From NCBI RefSeq assembly GCF_012034175.1, contig NZ_JAATEJ010000007.1:124001-188000 (forward strand): a stretch of 64,000 bases of DNA, written 5' to 3'. The stretch comes from Actinacidiphila epipremni (GTDB lineage: Bacteria; Actinomycetota; Actinomycetes; Streptomycetales; Streptomycetaceae). The notes under the pieces are model-generated. The model made no database searches. It was not told the origin of the DNA and was given only the letters and a program-made list of their open reading frames with translations. Positions within the stretch are counted from its first letter, which is position 1. Every line of letters starts with the position of its first letter. A program made the position numbers and the translations under genes. Shown piece after piece: positions 36,212 through 45,362 of this stretch.

Positions 36212-37093
36212 TCACAGCACGCCGGCGTCCCGGGCGGTCCACACCGACGGGTAGAGCGGGCGGTAGCCCAGCTCGTCGCGGATACGGGTGGTGGAGACCA
36301 CGCCGTCCCACGGGTCGTCCAAGGGCCGGCCGGCGCTGTCCTGCGGGACGGGCACGCCGTTCAGCCAGTGCAGCTCCACCGCCGAGACCGGCGCGTCGTC
36401 GGCGATGTTGTAGACCCGGCCGGCGACACCCGGCGCGTACAGCACCCGCAGCAGGCCCTGCGCGACGTCCGCGTGGTGCACGGTCTGCAGCCGCTTGTGC
36501 GCCGGCCAGTGCGCGGCCCAGCGCAGCGAGTCCGCCAGGTGCGGATCGCCCTCGCCGTAGACGAAGGCCAGCCGCGCCACCCGGACGTCCATGCCGCTCT
36601 CCCGGTGCAGCGCCAGCAGCCGCAGCTCGGCCTCCTTCTTCGCCGCCGGGTAGGCGCCCCACATCGGCGAGCCCGGCAGCGTGTCGTCGTCCTCGACGGC
36701 CGGCCGGCCGCGCCCGGCGCCGTAGACGAGGTTGGTGCTGACCTGTACGAAGCGGGTCACGCCCGCCGCCGCTGCGGCCTCGCCCAGCGCGATCGCGGCA
36801 TCGCGGTTGACCGCCCAGGACTCCTCGTCCGGCACCCCGCGGAAGGACGCCGCGATGTTGACGACCGCGTCCACCCCCGCCACCGCCGCCCGGACGTCCC
36901 CGGCCGCCCCCAGCTCCCCGGCGACGACCTCCGCACCCGCCCGCGCGAACGGCTCGGCCCGCCCCGCGTCGCGCACCAGCAGCCGTACGGAGCTGGCGCC
37001 GGCGCCGGCTTCGGCGCCGGCCGCGCGCCGCAGCAGCCGCGGCACGAACCGGCGGCCGACCTGACCGGTGGCCCCGGTGACCAGAATCCTCAT
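36212..37093 (-). CDS. NAD(P)-dependent epimerase/dehydratase
   Basis: This 293-residue extended short-chain dehydrogenase has an N-terminal cofactor loop, RILVTGATGQVGRRFVPRLL. AAVAGVDAVVNIAASF follows, then the YPAAKKEAELRLL active-site Tyr-xxx-Lys, then VYNIADDAPVSAVEL. The substrate is unknown; nucleotide-sugar or NAD(P)-linked redox chemistry is typical. ATG at 37093 has GGGGAG upstream, and the in-frame sequence beyond it is non-coding. It is divergent from an XRE-family regulator with 136 bases between starts, a common regulator-enzyme pairing. Confidence 0.88.
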   Translation of the reverse strand: MRILVTGATGQVGRRFVPRLLRRAAGAEAGAGASSVRLLVRDAGRAEPFARAGAEVVAGELGAAGDVRAAVAGVDAVVNIAASFRGVPDEESWAVNRDAAIALGEAAAAAGVTRFVQVSTNLVYGAGRGRPAVEDDDTLPGSPMWGAYPAAKKEAELRLLALHRESGMDVRVARLAFVYGEGDPHLADSLRWAAHWPAHKRLQTVHHADVAQGLLRVLYAPGVAGRVYNIADDAPVSAVELHWLNGVPVPQDSAGRPLDDPWDGVVSTTRIRDELGYRPLYPSVWTARDAGVL

Positions 37094-37229
37094 GAACAGC
37101 TCCCCTGCGAAGACGTGGACCGTATACGCCCCCCACCCTGGGGCGACGGGCCGGCCACCGGGAGAGACCTTCCGATCCAGGGACCGCCACTGCCTGGATA
37201 GCCGCGCCGGCCCACCGCATCCTTGACGG

Positions 37230-38072
37230 GTGAACCGACCCGAACTGGCCGACTTCCTGCGCCGCTGCCGCGCCCGGCTCGCCCCCGCCGACGTGGGCCT
37301 GACCGGCGGCGCCCGGCGCCGCACCCCCGGACTGCGCCGGGAGGAGGTCGCCCAGCTCGCGGGCATGTCGCCGGACTACTACGCCCGGCTGGAGCAGGCC
37401 CGCGGGCCGCGCCCCTCGCGGCAGATGCTGGGCGCGCTGGCCAGGGCGCTGCGGCTGACCGCGGACGAGCGCGACCACCTGTTCCACCTCGGCGGCGAGC
37501 AGCCGCCGCGCGAGGCGTCCGGCAGCGGGCACGTACGGCCCGGGCTGCTGCTGGTCCTGGACCGGCTGCACGACACACCCGCCCAGGTCGTGAGCGACTT
37601 CGGCGACGTGCTGGCGCAGAACGCGATGGCCGCCGCCCTGGTCGGGGACGTCTCGGCCCGGCCGCCGGCGATGCGCAACGTGGTGCGGCGGATGTTCACC
37701 GACCCCGGCTCCGCCGCCATCTTCCCCGCCGAGGACCGCGAGGCGCTGGCCCGCGGCCATGTGGCGAACCTGCGCGCGGTCCTCGCCGCCCGCCCCGACG
37801 ACCCGCGCCCGGCCGCGCTGGTCGCCGAACTGCGCTCCACCAGCGCGCACTTCGCCCGGCTGTGGGACGAGCACGAGGTCGCGGTGCGGCGCTCGGACGC
37901 CAAGCGCTTCCTGCACCCGGTGGTGGGGGAGATGGCGCTGGACTGCGAGGTGCTGCTGAGCACCGAGCACGACCAGCGGCTGATCGTCTACACCGCCCGG
38001 CCCGGCAGCCAGGCGTACGAGCGGCTGCAACTGCTGCGGGTCGTGGGGCTCCAGGACCTGACGGCCGGCTGA
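37230..38072 (+). CDS. XRE-family regulator with MmyB-like ligand domain
   Basis: This 280-residue protein has an N-terminal helix-turn-helix of the streptomycete type (TPGLRREEVAQLAGMSPDYY, ARLEQARGPRPSRQMLGALA). It continues into an MmyB-like domain containing DVLAQNAMAAAL, RRMFTDPG and RLWDEHEVAVRRSDAKRFLH. Such proteins usually repress a divergent redox gene and respond to a small ligand. The adjacent epimerase (start 37093, reverse strand) is the expected target. The start is GTG at 37230. Confidence 0.9.
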   Translation: MNRPELADFLRRCRARLAPADVGLTGGARRRTPGLRREEVAQLAGMSPDYYARLEQARGPRPSRQMLGALARALRLTADERDHLFHLGGEQPPREASGSGHVRPGLLLVLDRLHDTPAQVVSDFGDVLAQNAMAAALVGDVSARPPAMRNVVRRMFTDPGSAAIFPAEDREALARGHVANLRAVLAARPDDPRPAALVAELRSTSAHFARLWDEHEVAVRRSDAKRFLHPVVGEMALDCEVLLSTEHDQRLIVYTARPGSQAYERLQLLRVVGLQDLTAG

Positions 38073-38592
38073 TCGCGCCGGCACCCGCACCGCCGCCCGC
38101 ACCGTCGCCCGCACCGGCGCCCGTACCGGCACCTCAACTGGCGCCGGCACCGCGCCCGTACCGCCGCCCGCGCCGGAACCGGCCGCGGGCGCCCGCGGGT
38201 TGCCTACCGGCGCCCGTGCCGCAAGCGCAAGCGGAACCGCACCCGTGTTCGCCCGCCCGCCGTCCCGGGACCGCCCAACTGCCGTACAGCGCACGGTTGG
38301 TGAGGGCGCGCCTGTGCCATGGCGTAATCCCGCGGAATGAATTGCCCGTTGCGCCCTCCCGCCGGGGCGCCATGCGCCGGTAACGTAATGCTCGGTTCGG
38401 CGGGCGCGATTCCCCCGTGCGCGTCCGCCGAACCCCCCCACCTGCCGTGATGTGACCTCTCCACCGGCACCCCCCGCCCCGTGTGCGCCGACCGCGTGAA
38501 CCCCCGGCCCGGCCGGTCCGCGCGCCCCCGCGGCTCATCGGCGGCCACCTACGGTGTGAAAACCCACGGGACGGCGGGGAGGAGCGGGGCTG
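38073..38592. repeat. 520-base gap with Pro/Ala-type minisatellite and a hairpin
   Basis: From about 38078 to 38170 the DNA is a degenerate hexamer/dodecamer repeat of the CGCCCGCACCGG type. The middle, near 38330-38390, is comparatively AT-rich (GGAATGAATTGCCCGTT; GGTAACGTAATGCTC), a possible promoter area. GGTTCGGCGG at 38394-38403 pairs perfectly with CCGCCGAACC at 38425-38434 around a 21-base loop. GGGGAGGAG before 38593 is the permease ribosome-binding site. No gene can be supported. Confidence 0.55.
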
Positions 38593-40020
38593 ATGGTGCG
38601 CGGGGTCGGCTGGACGGTGCACGGGGACGGCCGCAGCCCGCAGCCCGGCGCGGTGGTCCGCCCCGGCGAGCGGCTGAGCTGGGGCCGCACCGCCGGGCTC
38701 GGCGCCCAGCACGTGGTCGCGATGTTCGGCGCCACCTTCGTCGCGCCGGTCCTGATGGGCCTGGACCCCAACCTCGCGGTGCTGATGTCGGGGGTGGCCA
38801 CCGTGCTGTTCCTGCTCGCCACCGGCGGCCGGGTGCCCAGCTACCTCGGCAGCAGCCTGTCCTTCGTCGGCGTGGCCGCGGCCGTCCGCGCGCAGGGCGG
38901 CGACAGCGCGACGCTCACCGGCGCGCTGCTGGTGACCGGCGCGGTGCTGTGCGCGTGCGGGCTCGCGGTACGGGGCCTGGGCGCGCATGTGGTGCACGCG
39001 GTGCTGCCGCCGCCGGTGACCGGCGCGGTGGTGCTGCTGATCGGCTTCAACCTCGCGCCGGTCGCCGCCGGCACGTACTGGCCGCAGGACCAGTGGACGG
39101 CGCTGCTCACCCTGGCCTTCACCGGCTTCGCCCTGGTGGCGCTGCGCGGCTTCTGGGGCCGGATCGCCATCTTCCTCGGGCTGCTGTTCGGCTACGGCGT
39201 CTCCTGGCTCTTCGACCGGGTCTTCGGCCGGCTCGGCGTCAAGCACACCCCCACCGGGCACACCGGCGGGCACTGGCGGCTGGACCTGCACGAGGTGGGC
39301 GGCGCCGCCTGGTTCGGCTGGCCGGCCACGCACGCGCCGTCCTTCGACGGGTCCGCGGTCGTGCTGGCGCTGCCCGTGGTCATCGCGCTCATCGCGGAGA
39401 ACGCCGGGCACGTCAAGGCGGTCGGCGAGATGACCGGCGACCGGCTGGACTCGGTGCTCGGCACCGCGATCGCCGCCGACGGCGGCACCACGGTCCTGTC
39501 CAGCGCGCTGGGCGGCCCGGCCACCACCACGTACGCCGAGAACATCGGGGTGATGGCGGCGACCCGGGTCTACTCCACCGCCGCCTACTGGGCCGCCGCC
39601 GGCTTCGCGATCCTCTTCGGCCTGTGCCCCAAGTTCGGCGCCGTCGTCGCGGCGATCCCCGGCGGGGTGCTCGGCGGCATCACGGTCATCCTCTACGGCA
39701 TGATCGGGCTGCTCGGCGCCAGGATCTGGGTGGAGAACCGGGTGGACCTCGCCAACCCGCTGAACCTGGTGCCGATCGCCGGCGGAGTGGTCGCCGGCAT
39801 CGGCAACGTCACGCTGGACGTCACCGGCAGCTTCTCGCTCAGCGGCATCGCGTTCGGCACCATCGTGGTGCTGGCCGGCTACCACGGGCTGCGGCTGGTC
39901 GCGCCCGCCGCCCTGCGCGAGGCCGCCGACACACCCAGGGGCGGATCCGGGGACGTGGAGCAGGAGGGCGGACCCGGGGACGTAAGGCGGGAGAAGAAGG
40001 AAGCGCCGGGGGACGGGTGA
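38593..40020 (+). CDS. NCS2-family nucleobase permease (uracil/xanthine type)
   Basis: This is a 475-residue membrane protein with about 12-14 hydrophobic segments. NCS2 signatures are GLGAQHVVAMFGATFVAPVL near the start, PSYLGSSLSFVG, the substrate-site helix PVVIALIAENAGHVKAVGE, and the diagnostic GGPATTTYAENIGVMAATRV. The hydrophilic C-terminal tail is charged. Family members import uracil, xanthine or urate with protons; the exact base cannot be decided from sequence. ATG at 38593 follows GGAGGAGCGG. It stands alone behind a 520-base leader region. Confidence 0.92.
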   Translation: MVRGVGWTVHGDGRSPQPGAVVRPGERLSWGRTAGLGAQHVVAMFGATFVAPVLMGLDPNLAVLMSGVATVLFLLATGGRVPSYLGSSLSFVGVAAAVRAQGGDSATLTGALLVTGAVLCACGLAVRGLGAHVVHAVLPPPVTGAVVLLIGFNLAPVAAGTYWPQDQWTALLTLAFTGFALVALRGFWGRIAIFLGLLFGYGVSWLFDRVFGRLGVKHTPTGHTGGHWRLDLHEVGGAAWFGWPATHAPSFDGSAVVLALPVVIALIAENAGHVKAVGEMTGDRLDSVLGTAIAADGGTTVLSSALGGPATTTYAENIGVMAATRVYSTAAYWAAAGFAILFGLCPKFGAVVAAIPGGVLGGITVILYGMIGLLGARIWVENRVDLANPLNLVPIAGGVVAGIGNVTLDVTGSFSLSGIAFGTIVVLAGYHGLRLVAPAALREAADTPRGGSGDVEQEGGPGDVRREKKEAPGDG

Positions 40021-40069
40021 CACCGGGCCGGCTCCCACTCCGGTCGGGGCCGCCCGTCCCCCGGCGGGC

Positions 40070-41290
40070 TTATTCGGCGGCCACCGGCGCGGGCGCGGCG
40101 GCGCCCCCGACCTGCGTGGTGCCGCGCGTCCTGACGACGCCGGCGCCGGCCACCAGACCCAGCGTAAGCGCCGTGACCAGCGCGAAGGACACCGTCAGCG
40201 ACGTGGCACTGGCGATGCCGCCGATCGCCGCCGGCGCCACCAGCCCCGAGGTGTACGTGACGGTCGCGACACCGGCGATGGTCTGGCTGGGGTTGGAGCC
40301 GCTGCGGCCGGCGGCGGCGAAGCACAGCGGCACCACGACCGAGATGCCGATCCCGATGAGCGCGAACCCGGCGATCGCCGGCGCGGGGGAGTGCGCGAGC
40401 ACCACCAGCAGCCCGCCCCCGGTCGCCACCACACCTCCGGTCCTGACCGCCGTGACCGCGCCGAGCCGGCGCACCGCGAGGTCGCCCATCAGCCGGGCGG
40501 CGGCCATCGTGCAGGAGAACGCGGTGTAGGCCAGCGCCGCTATCGCCGGCGAGGCGTGCGCGATGTCCCGCAGGAAGACCGCGCACCAGTCGGCGGTGCC
40601 GCCCTCGGCGAAGACCCCGCAGAAGCCGACCGCCCCGATCACCAGCGCCGAGCGCGGCGGCAGCGCGAACCGCGGCGGCGCCTCCTGGTCCTCGGCCGGG
40701 TGGATGTCGGGCACCTGCGAGCACAGCACGAGCGCGACCAGCACCAGCGCCCCGGCGACCGCCCCGAGGTGGATCCGCCCGTCGAGGCCGGCGTGCGCGG
40801 CCGGCACGCCGATCGCGGCGCCGACCAGGGTGCCCACGCTCCACATGCCGTGCAGCCCGGACATGATCGACTTGCCCTTGTGCTCCTCGACGGACACCCC
40901 GACGGCATTCATCACGACATCCGCCATGCCGGCGCTCGCGCCGAACGCCAGCAGCGCCAGGCACAGCCACGGCAGCCCCGGTACGAGCGGCGGCAGCGCG
41001 AGCACCGCGCACCACAGCGCGAGCAGCAGCCGCAGCGCGGTGCGCGAGCCCAGCCGGTGCATCAGCCGGCCCGCCAGCGGCATCATCAGCACCGAGCCGA
41101 TCGCCGGGAACATCAGGGCGGCGCCCAACTCGCCCGCGCTCAGGCCCAGATGGTCCTTGATCCAGGGGATGCGGGTGGCGAACGTGCCGGCCACCGCGCC
41201 GTGCACGGCGAAGACCGTGGCGATGGCCAGGTGGAAGCGCCGGACCCTGGCCGGTGACCAGGGGGCGGCGTCGGAAGCGGGCGTCGTCAT
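40070..41290 (-). CDS. MFS transporter
   Basis: This 406-residue protein has about 12 transmembrane helices and the major-facilitator A-like motif LAGRLMHRLGSRTALRLLLA between helices 2 and 3. GLHGMWSVGTLVGAAIG in helix 5 recalls sugar-type and FucP-like carriers. ATG at 41290 starts 9 bases from a 27-base palindrome that is probably the operator of the divergent ROK repressor, so a carbohydrate substrate controlled by that repressor is likely. It is convergent with the nucleobase permease, 49 bases from its stop. Confidence 0.9.
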   Translation of the reverse strand: MTTPASDAAPWSPARVRRFHLAIATVFAVHGAVAGTFATRIPWIKDHLGLSAGELGAALMFPAIGSVLMMPLAGRLMHRLGSRTALRLLLALWCAVLALPPLVPGLPWLCLALLAFGASAGMADVVMNAVGVSVEEHKGKSIMSGLHGMWSVGTLVGAAIGVPAAHAGLDGRIHLGAVAGALVLVALVLCSQVPDIHPAEDQEAPPRFALPPRSALVIGAVGFCGVFAEGGTADWCAVFLRDIAHASPAIAALAYTAFSCTMAAARLMGDLAVRRLGAVTAVRTGGVVATGGGLLVVLAHSPAPAIAGFALIGIGISVVVPLCFAAAGRSGSNPSQTIAGVATVTYTSGLVAPAAIGGIASATSLTVSFALVTALTLGLVAGAGVVRTRGTTQVGGAAAPAPVAAE

Positions 41291-41298
41291 GGCGCGTA

Positions 41299-41325
41299 AA
41301 CTATCAGGAAGCCTGCCTGAAAGTT
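41299..41325. promoter_or_regulatory. 27-bp palindromic operator between MFS and ROK genes
   Basis: AACTATCAGGAAG and CTGCCTGAAAGTT form an inverted repeat around a central C at 41312, with 11 of 13 positions symmetric. It begins 9 bases upstream of the MFS start and 62 bases upstream of the ROK start. The TCAGGNAG/CTNCCTGA core resembles ROK-family (XylR/NagC-like) operators. Binding by the adjacent ROK protein is an inference. Confidence 0.75.
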
Positions 41326-41386
41326 AAGCCCCCGGCATCACCGACGGCGTCCGAACCCCGCCCGCCGGTCTGGAAGGATCGCCCGC

Positions 41387-42565
41387 ATGACCGCCACCCG
41401 CCCGCAGCCCGGCCGGAACGCCTCGCCGCGTACGGCCAGGGCCATCAACGACCGGCTGGCCCTGCACCTGCTCCACCGGGAAGGCCCCCTGACCGCCGCC
41501 CAGCTCAAGGAGCTGACCGGCCTTTCCCGGCCCAGCGTCGCCGACCTCGTCGAGCGCCTCCAGGAGTCCGGGCTGATCGAGGTCGTCGGCGAGTCCGGCG
41601 CCGCCCGCCGCGGCCCCAACGCCCGGGTCTACGGCATCGTCGCCGGCCGCGCGTACGTCGCCGGGCTCGACGTACGCGTCGACAGCATCGGCGTGGAGAT
41701 CGCCGACCTGCTCGGCACCACCCTGACCCGCGCCGGGCTCACCGTCCCCGACGGCGCCGACCCCGCCGCCACCATCGAGTCCGGCGTACGGCTGCTGCTC
41801 GACGCGGCCGGCGGCAAACCGCTGCACACCGTCGCCTGCGGCGCGCCCGGCCTGGTCGACCCCGGCACCGGACGGCTCGCCGCCACCGGCGAACTGCCCG
41901 CCTGGCACGCCGACCTCGTCGACGAGGTACGCCGCAGGACCGGTGTGCCGGTGCTGCTGGAGAACGAGGTCAACCTCGCCGCGGTCGCCGAGCAGCGGCT
42001 GCGCGGCGGCGCCCCCGACGAGACGTTCGTCCTGCTGTGGATCGGCGGCGGCGTCGGCGCCGCGCTCATGCTGGAGGGCCGGCTGCGCCGCGGCACCTCC
42101 GGCGGCGCCGGCGAGGTCGGCTTCCTGCCGGTCGCCGCCGGCGGCCGGCTGCCCACCGCCACCAACTGCGACGACGGCTTCCACGGCCTGGCCGGCAGCC
42201 ACGCGGTGTGCGCCCTGGCCCGCGCCCACGGCATCCCCGCCGGCCCGCTCGCCGACGCCGCCGCGGCAGCCGACGCCGTACGCGCCGGCAGCCCGGCCTT
42301 CCTCGACGAGCTGGCCGGCCGGATCGCGGTGGGCGCCGCGGCGATCTGCGCCGTCCTCGACCCCGGCACCGTCGTGCTCGCCGGCGAGGTCGGCGCGGCC
42401 GGCGGCACCGACCTCGCCGAGCGGGTCGCCGGCCGCCTCGCGCTGCTGTCGCCGCTGCGCACCCGGGTGCTCGCCACCGCCGTGCCCTCCGGGCCGATCC
42501 TGCGCGGGGCCGTCATCACGGCGATGGACCGCGCCCAGGACGCTCTCTTCAGCCCGCAGCCCTGA
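41387..42565 (+). CDS. ROK-family transcriptional repressor
   Basis: This 392-residue protein has an N-terminal winged helix (LHREGPLTAAQLKELTGLSR, then PSVADLVERLQESGLIEVV) and a ROK sugar-kinase-like domain. The domain shows GLDVRVDSIGVEIADL, CGAPGLVDPGTGRL, LLENEVNLAAVAEQRLRGG and WIGGGVGAALMLEGRLRRGT. The zinc-site cysteines are reduced: TNCDDGFHG keeps only part of the CxCGxxGC motif. ROK repressors release DNA on binding sugars. The divergent MFS gene and the palindrome between them form the predicted regulon. Confidence 0.92.
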   Translation: MTATRPQPGRNASPRTARAINDRLALHLLHREGPLTAAQLKELTGLSRPSVADLVERLQESGLIEVVGESGAARRGPNARVYGIVAGRAYVAGLDVRVDSIGVEIADLLGTTLTRAGLTVPDGADPAATIESGVRLLLDAAGGKPLHTVACGAPGLVDPGTGRLAATGELPAWHADLVDEVRRRTGVPVLLENEVNLAAVAEQRLRGGAPDETFVLLWIGGGVGAALMLEGRLRRGTSGGAGEVGFLPVAAGGRLPTATNCDDGFHGLAGSHAVCALARAHGIPAGPLADAAAAADAVRAGSPAFLDELAGRIAVGAAAICAVLDPGTVVLAGEVGAAGGTDLAERVAGRLALLSPLRTRVLATAVPSGPILRGAVITAMDRAQDALFSPQP

Positions 42566-42704
42566 ATCCCGCCAACCGCCCCGAATTGGCCCCAACCGGC
42601 CCGAACCGGCACCCGCTCCGGCGCCCCGGGAGCCCGCCGCCGGAAAACCCCCTGGAGACACGCCCGGCAGGCGTGGCAAAATAGATCCCGTACCAGTGAC
42701 GTTT
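42566..42704 (+). promoter_or_regulatory. promoter region of the riboflavin operon
   Basis: The gap between the ROK gene and the FMN riboswitch contains a GGCAAAATAGATC stretch at about 42675-42687. It is the only AT-rich patch and a likely -10 region about 20 bases before the riboswitch. Upstream, CACGCCCGGCAGGCGTG at 42660-42676 is a small hairpin. A clear -35 element is not evident. Confidence 0.4.
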
Positions 42705-42831
42705 GCGCACTCCGGGGTCGGTGTAATTCCGAACCGGCGGTTACAGTCCGCGACCCGGCCACCTCCAGTGGCCGGTTGACCAGGTGAAATTCCTGGACCG
42801 ACGGTGAAAGTCCGGATGGGAGGCAGTGCGC
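42705..42831 (+). ncRNA. FMN riboswitch (RFN element)
   Basis: The conserved RFN core is nearly canonical. GGGGTCGGTGTAATTCCGAA opens it, ACCGGCGGT and AGTCCGCGA follow, CCAGGTGAAATTCCTGG forms a paired arm, and ACCGACGGTGAAAGTCCGG then ATGGGAGG close it. GCGCAC at 42705-42710 pairs with GTGCGC at 42826-42831 to form the P1 stem. It lies 131 bases before ribD and should repress the whole rib operon when flavin mononucleotide is abundant. In actinobacteria control is usually at translation or premature termination. Confidence 0.97.
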
Positions 42832-42962
42832 GGCGGGCGTTCACGACGGTGCGCCGCCATGGCGGCGGGTCCCCCCGGACCTGCCGGCCGCAGTGCGAGG
42901 CGCCCCCGGCGTGCGTGTCCCGCTCGCCCCGGAGTCCGTGCCCGATGCGGCAGGAGGACCCG

Positions 42963-44057
42963 GTGGCCACCACCACGGAAACCGACGCGATGCGCCGAGC
43001 CATCGCGCTCTCCGCCCGCGCCCTCGGCGCGACCGCCCCCAACCCCGTCGTGGGCTGTGTGATCCTCGACACGGCCGGCGGGATCGCCGGCGAGGGCTGG
43101 CACCACACGGCCGGCGGCCCGCACGCCGAGGTGCACGCGCTGCGCGCGGCAGGACCGGCCGCCCGCGGCGGCACCGCCGTCGTCACCCTCGAACCCTGCA
43201 ACCACACCGGCAGGACCGGCCCCTGCGCCCAGGCGCTCATCGAGGCCGGCGTCGCCCGCGTCGTGCACGCCGTGGCCGACCCCAGCCCGGCCGCCGCCGG
43301 CGGCGCCGCCACCCTGCGCGCCGCGGGCGTCGACGTCGAGAGCGGACTGCTGGCCGCCGAGGCCGAGGCCGTCAACATCGCCTGGCTGACCTCGGTACGC
43401 CGCGGGCGCCCGTACGTGCGCTGGAAGTACGCGGCCACCCTCGACGGGCGGATCGCCGCCGCCGACGGCACCAGCCGCTGGATCACCTCCGAGCACTCCC
43501 GCGCCGACGTGCACCGGCTGCGCGCCGAGGCCGACGCCGTCGTCGTCGGCTCCGGCACGCTGCGCGCCGACGACCCGCAGCTCGCCGTCCGCGGCATCCC
43601 CGGCGCCGTCCAGCCGCTGCGGGTGGTCGTCGACTCCCGGGCCCGTACCGCCCCCGGCGCGCGGGTCCTGGACGACGCGGCCCCGACGCTGGTCGCGGTC
43701 GGCAAGGACGCCGACACCTCCCACCTCACCGGCGTGGACACCGTCCGCCTCCCGGCCGCCGACGGCCGCCCGGGACTCGACGTCGCCGCGCTGCTCGCCG
43801 AACTGCACGCCCGCGGCGTCCGCTCCGTGCTGCTGGAGGGCGGACCGACGCTCGCCGGCGCGTTCGTCGCCGCCGGCGCCGTCGACACCGTCGTCGGCTA
43901 CCTGGCCCCCGCGCTGCTCGGCGCCGGGCCAGGCGCCCTCGGCCCGGCAGGAATCAGCACCATCGCGCAGGCGTTGCGGCTCGACGTGACCGACGTCGCC
44001 CGCCTCGGGCCCGACCTGCGCGTCACCGCCGTCCCCGCTGCCCTACAGGAGAAGTGA
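42963..44057 (+). CDS. ribD: riboflavin biosynthesis bifunctional deaminase/reductase
   Basis: This 364-residue enzyme carries out the second and third riboflavin steps: deamination of the diaminopyrimidine phosphate and NADPH reduction of the ribosyl side chain. The N-terminal deaminase has TAPNPVVGCVI, GPHAEVHAL (zinc His and catalytic Glu) and EPCNHTGRTGPC (zinc Cys pair). The reductase domain has VRWKYAATLDGRIAAADGTS, WITSEHSRADVHRLRAEADA and LLEGGPTLAGAF. GTG at 42963 is chosen because AGGAGG lies just upstream; the longer in-frame opening begins inside the riboswitch. It is the first gene of the operon. Confidence 0.96.
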   Translation: MATTTETDAMRRAIALSARALGATAPNPVVGCVILDTAGGIAGEGWHHTAGGPHAEVHALRAAGPAARGGTAVVTLEPCNHTGRTGPCAQALIEAGVARVVHAVADPSPAAAGGAATLRAAGVDVESGLLAAEAEAVNIAWLTSVRRGRPYVRWKYAATLDGRIAAADGTSRWITSEHSRADVHRLRAEADAVVVGSGTLRADDPQLAVRGIPGAVQPLRVVVDSRARTAPGARVLDDAAPTLVAVGKDADTSHLTGVDTVRLPAADGRPGLDVAALLAELHARGVRSVLLEGGPTLAGAFVAAGAVDTVVGYLAPALLGAGPGALGPAGISTIAQALRLDVTDVARLGPDLRVTAVPAALQEK

Positions 44058-44058
44058 C

Positions 44059-44679
44059 GTGTTCACCGGAATCGTCGAAGAACTGGGTGAGATCACCGCG
44101 ATCGAGGAGCAGTCGGACTCCGCCCGCTTCACCGTGCGCGGGCCCGTCGTGACCGAGGGAGCCGGGCACGGCGACTCGATCGCCGTCAACGGGGTGTGCC
44201 TGACCGTCGTGGAGCTCGGCGACGGCAGCTTCACCGCCGACGTCATGGACGAGACCCTCAAGCGCTCCAGCCTCGGCGCCCTGCGCCCGGGCTCCCGGGT
44301 CAACCTGGAGCGCCCCATGGCGCTCGGCGGGCGGCTCGGCGGGCACCTGGTCCAGGGCCATGTGGACGGCACCGGCACGGTGCTGGAGCGCGTCCCCGGC
44401 GAGCACTGGGAGATCGTGAAGATCTCGCTGCCCGCGGAACTGTCCCGCTACGTCGTCGGGAAGGGCTCCATCACGGTGGACGGCATCAGCCTGACCGTCG
44501 TGGATGCCGCCGCCGACCACTTCACCGTCAGCCTCATCCCCACCACGTTGGAGCTGACCACGCTGGGCCTGAAGCAGCCCGGCGACCCGGTCAACCTGGA
44601 GGTGGACGTCATCGCCAAGTACGTCGAGCGCATGCTCGGCGACCGGGCGGCCGTACCGGCACCCGGGGACCGGCGATGA
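44059..44679 (+). CDS. ribE: riboflavin synthase, alpha chain
   Basis: This 206-residue enzyme joins two lumazine molecules to make riboflavin. The duplicated lumazine-binding fold is clear: [11 protein letters not shown] with [20 protein letters not shown] in the first half, and [13 protein letters not shown] with [20 protein letters not shown] in the second. The start is GTG at 44059, one base after the ribD stop (AGGAG at 44047-44051 inside ribD). The ribM start overlaps its stop codon. It is called ribB in some streptomycete papers. Confidence 0.97.
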   Translation: MFTGIVEELGEITAIEEQSDSARFTVRGPVVTEGAGHGDSIAVNGVCLTVVELGDGSFTADVMDETLKRSSLGALRPGSRVNLERPMALGGRLGGHLVQGHVDGTGTVLERVPGEHWEIVKISLPAELSRYVVGKGSITVDGISLTVVDAAADHFTVSLIPTTLELTTLGLKQPGDPVNLEVDVIAKYVERMLGDRAAVPAPGDRR

Positions 44680-45362
44680 GCGCCCTGCACTGGCTGGACA
44701 GCGAGGCGTTCACCGCCTTCGACCAGCACGTCATGTGGTCGGACATGATCGGCAACCTGCTGGGCCTGGCCGCGCTCGCGCTCGGCTGGCGGCGGGCGCT
44801 GCTGACCTGGCCGGTGCAGCTGCTGTCCGGCGTGGTCCTCGTCGCCGCCTTCTGGTCGGCCGACCTCGGCGGCGGCGTCGGCAAGCAGTTCGTGGTGATC
44901 ACCGTCGCCGTATGGGGCTGGTACCGCTGGCGGCGCGGCCGGGCCGACGCCGGGCAGGTCGCCGTCCGCTTCGCCACCTGGCGCGAGCGCGCCGTCCTGG
45001 TGGCCGCCACCGGCGCCGGCACCGCCGCCGTCGCCGCGCTGTTCCTGGCCTACCCGTCGCTGTCGTGGAACCCCTGGCCGGACGCGTACATCTTCACCGG
45101 CACGCTCGCCGCGATGTACGCCCAGGCGCGCGGCTGGGTGGAGTTCTGGTTCGCCTGGCTCGCCGTCGACCTGGTCGGGGTGCCGCTGAACTTCCACAGC
45201 GGCCTGCCCTTCTCCGGCCTGGTCTACATCATCTACTTCGTCCTGGTCATCGCCGGGATGTACGCCTGGTGGCAGCAGACCCGCCGAGCCGCAGCGGCTC
45301 GCGCGGACCGGCAGCCGCAGGCCCAGCCAAGCACCTCCGTCGCGGAAGGAGTGACGGCATGA
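44676..45362 (+). CDS. ribM: PnuC/RibM-family riboflavin transporter
   Basis: This 228-residue membrane protein of the PnuC fold has about seven hydrophobic segments. [37 protein letters not shown] and the PnuC-like [20 protein letters not shown] near the C-terminus are recognisable. PnuC proteins carry nicotinamide riboside, but members inside actinobacterial rib operons (RibM) are known riboflavin facilitators, and the position here, after ribE with an ATGA overlap and under the FMN riboswitch, supports that. The start is ATG at 44676. Confidence 0.9.
   Translation: MSALHWLDSEAFTAFDQHVMWSDMIGNLLGLAALALGWRRALLTWPVQLLSGVVLVAAFWSADLGGGVGKQFVVITVAVWGWYRWRRGRADAGQVAVRFATWRERAVLVAATGAGTAAVAALFLAYPSLSWNPWPDAYIFTGTLAAMYAQARGWVEFWFAWLAVDLVGVPLNFHSGLPFSGLVYIIYFVLVIAGMYAWWQQTRRAAAARADRQPQAQPSTSVAEGVTA

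Noticed and set aside
38337-38450. Small open frame of about 38 codons before the nucleobase permease
   Set aside because: No ribosome-binding site and Pro/Ala composition like the surrounding repeat; treated as non-coding.
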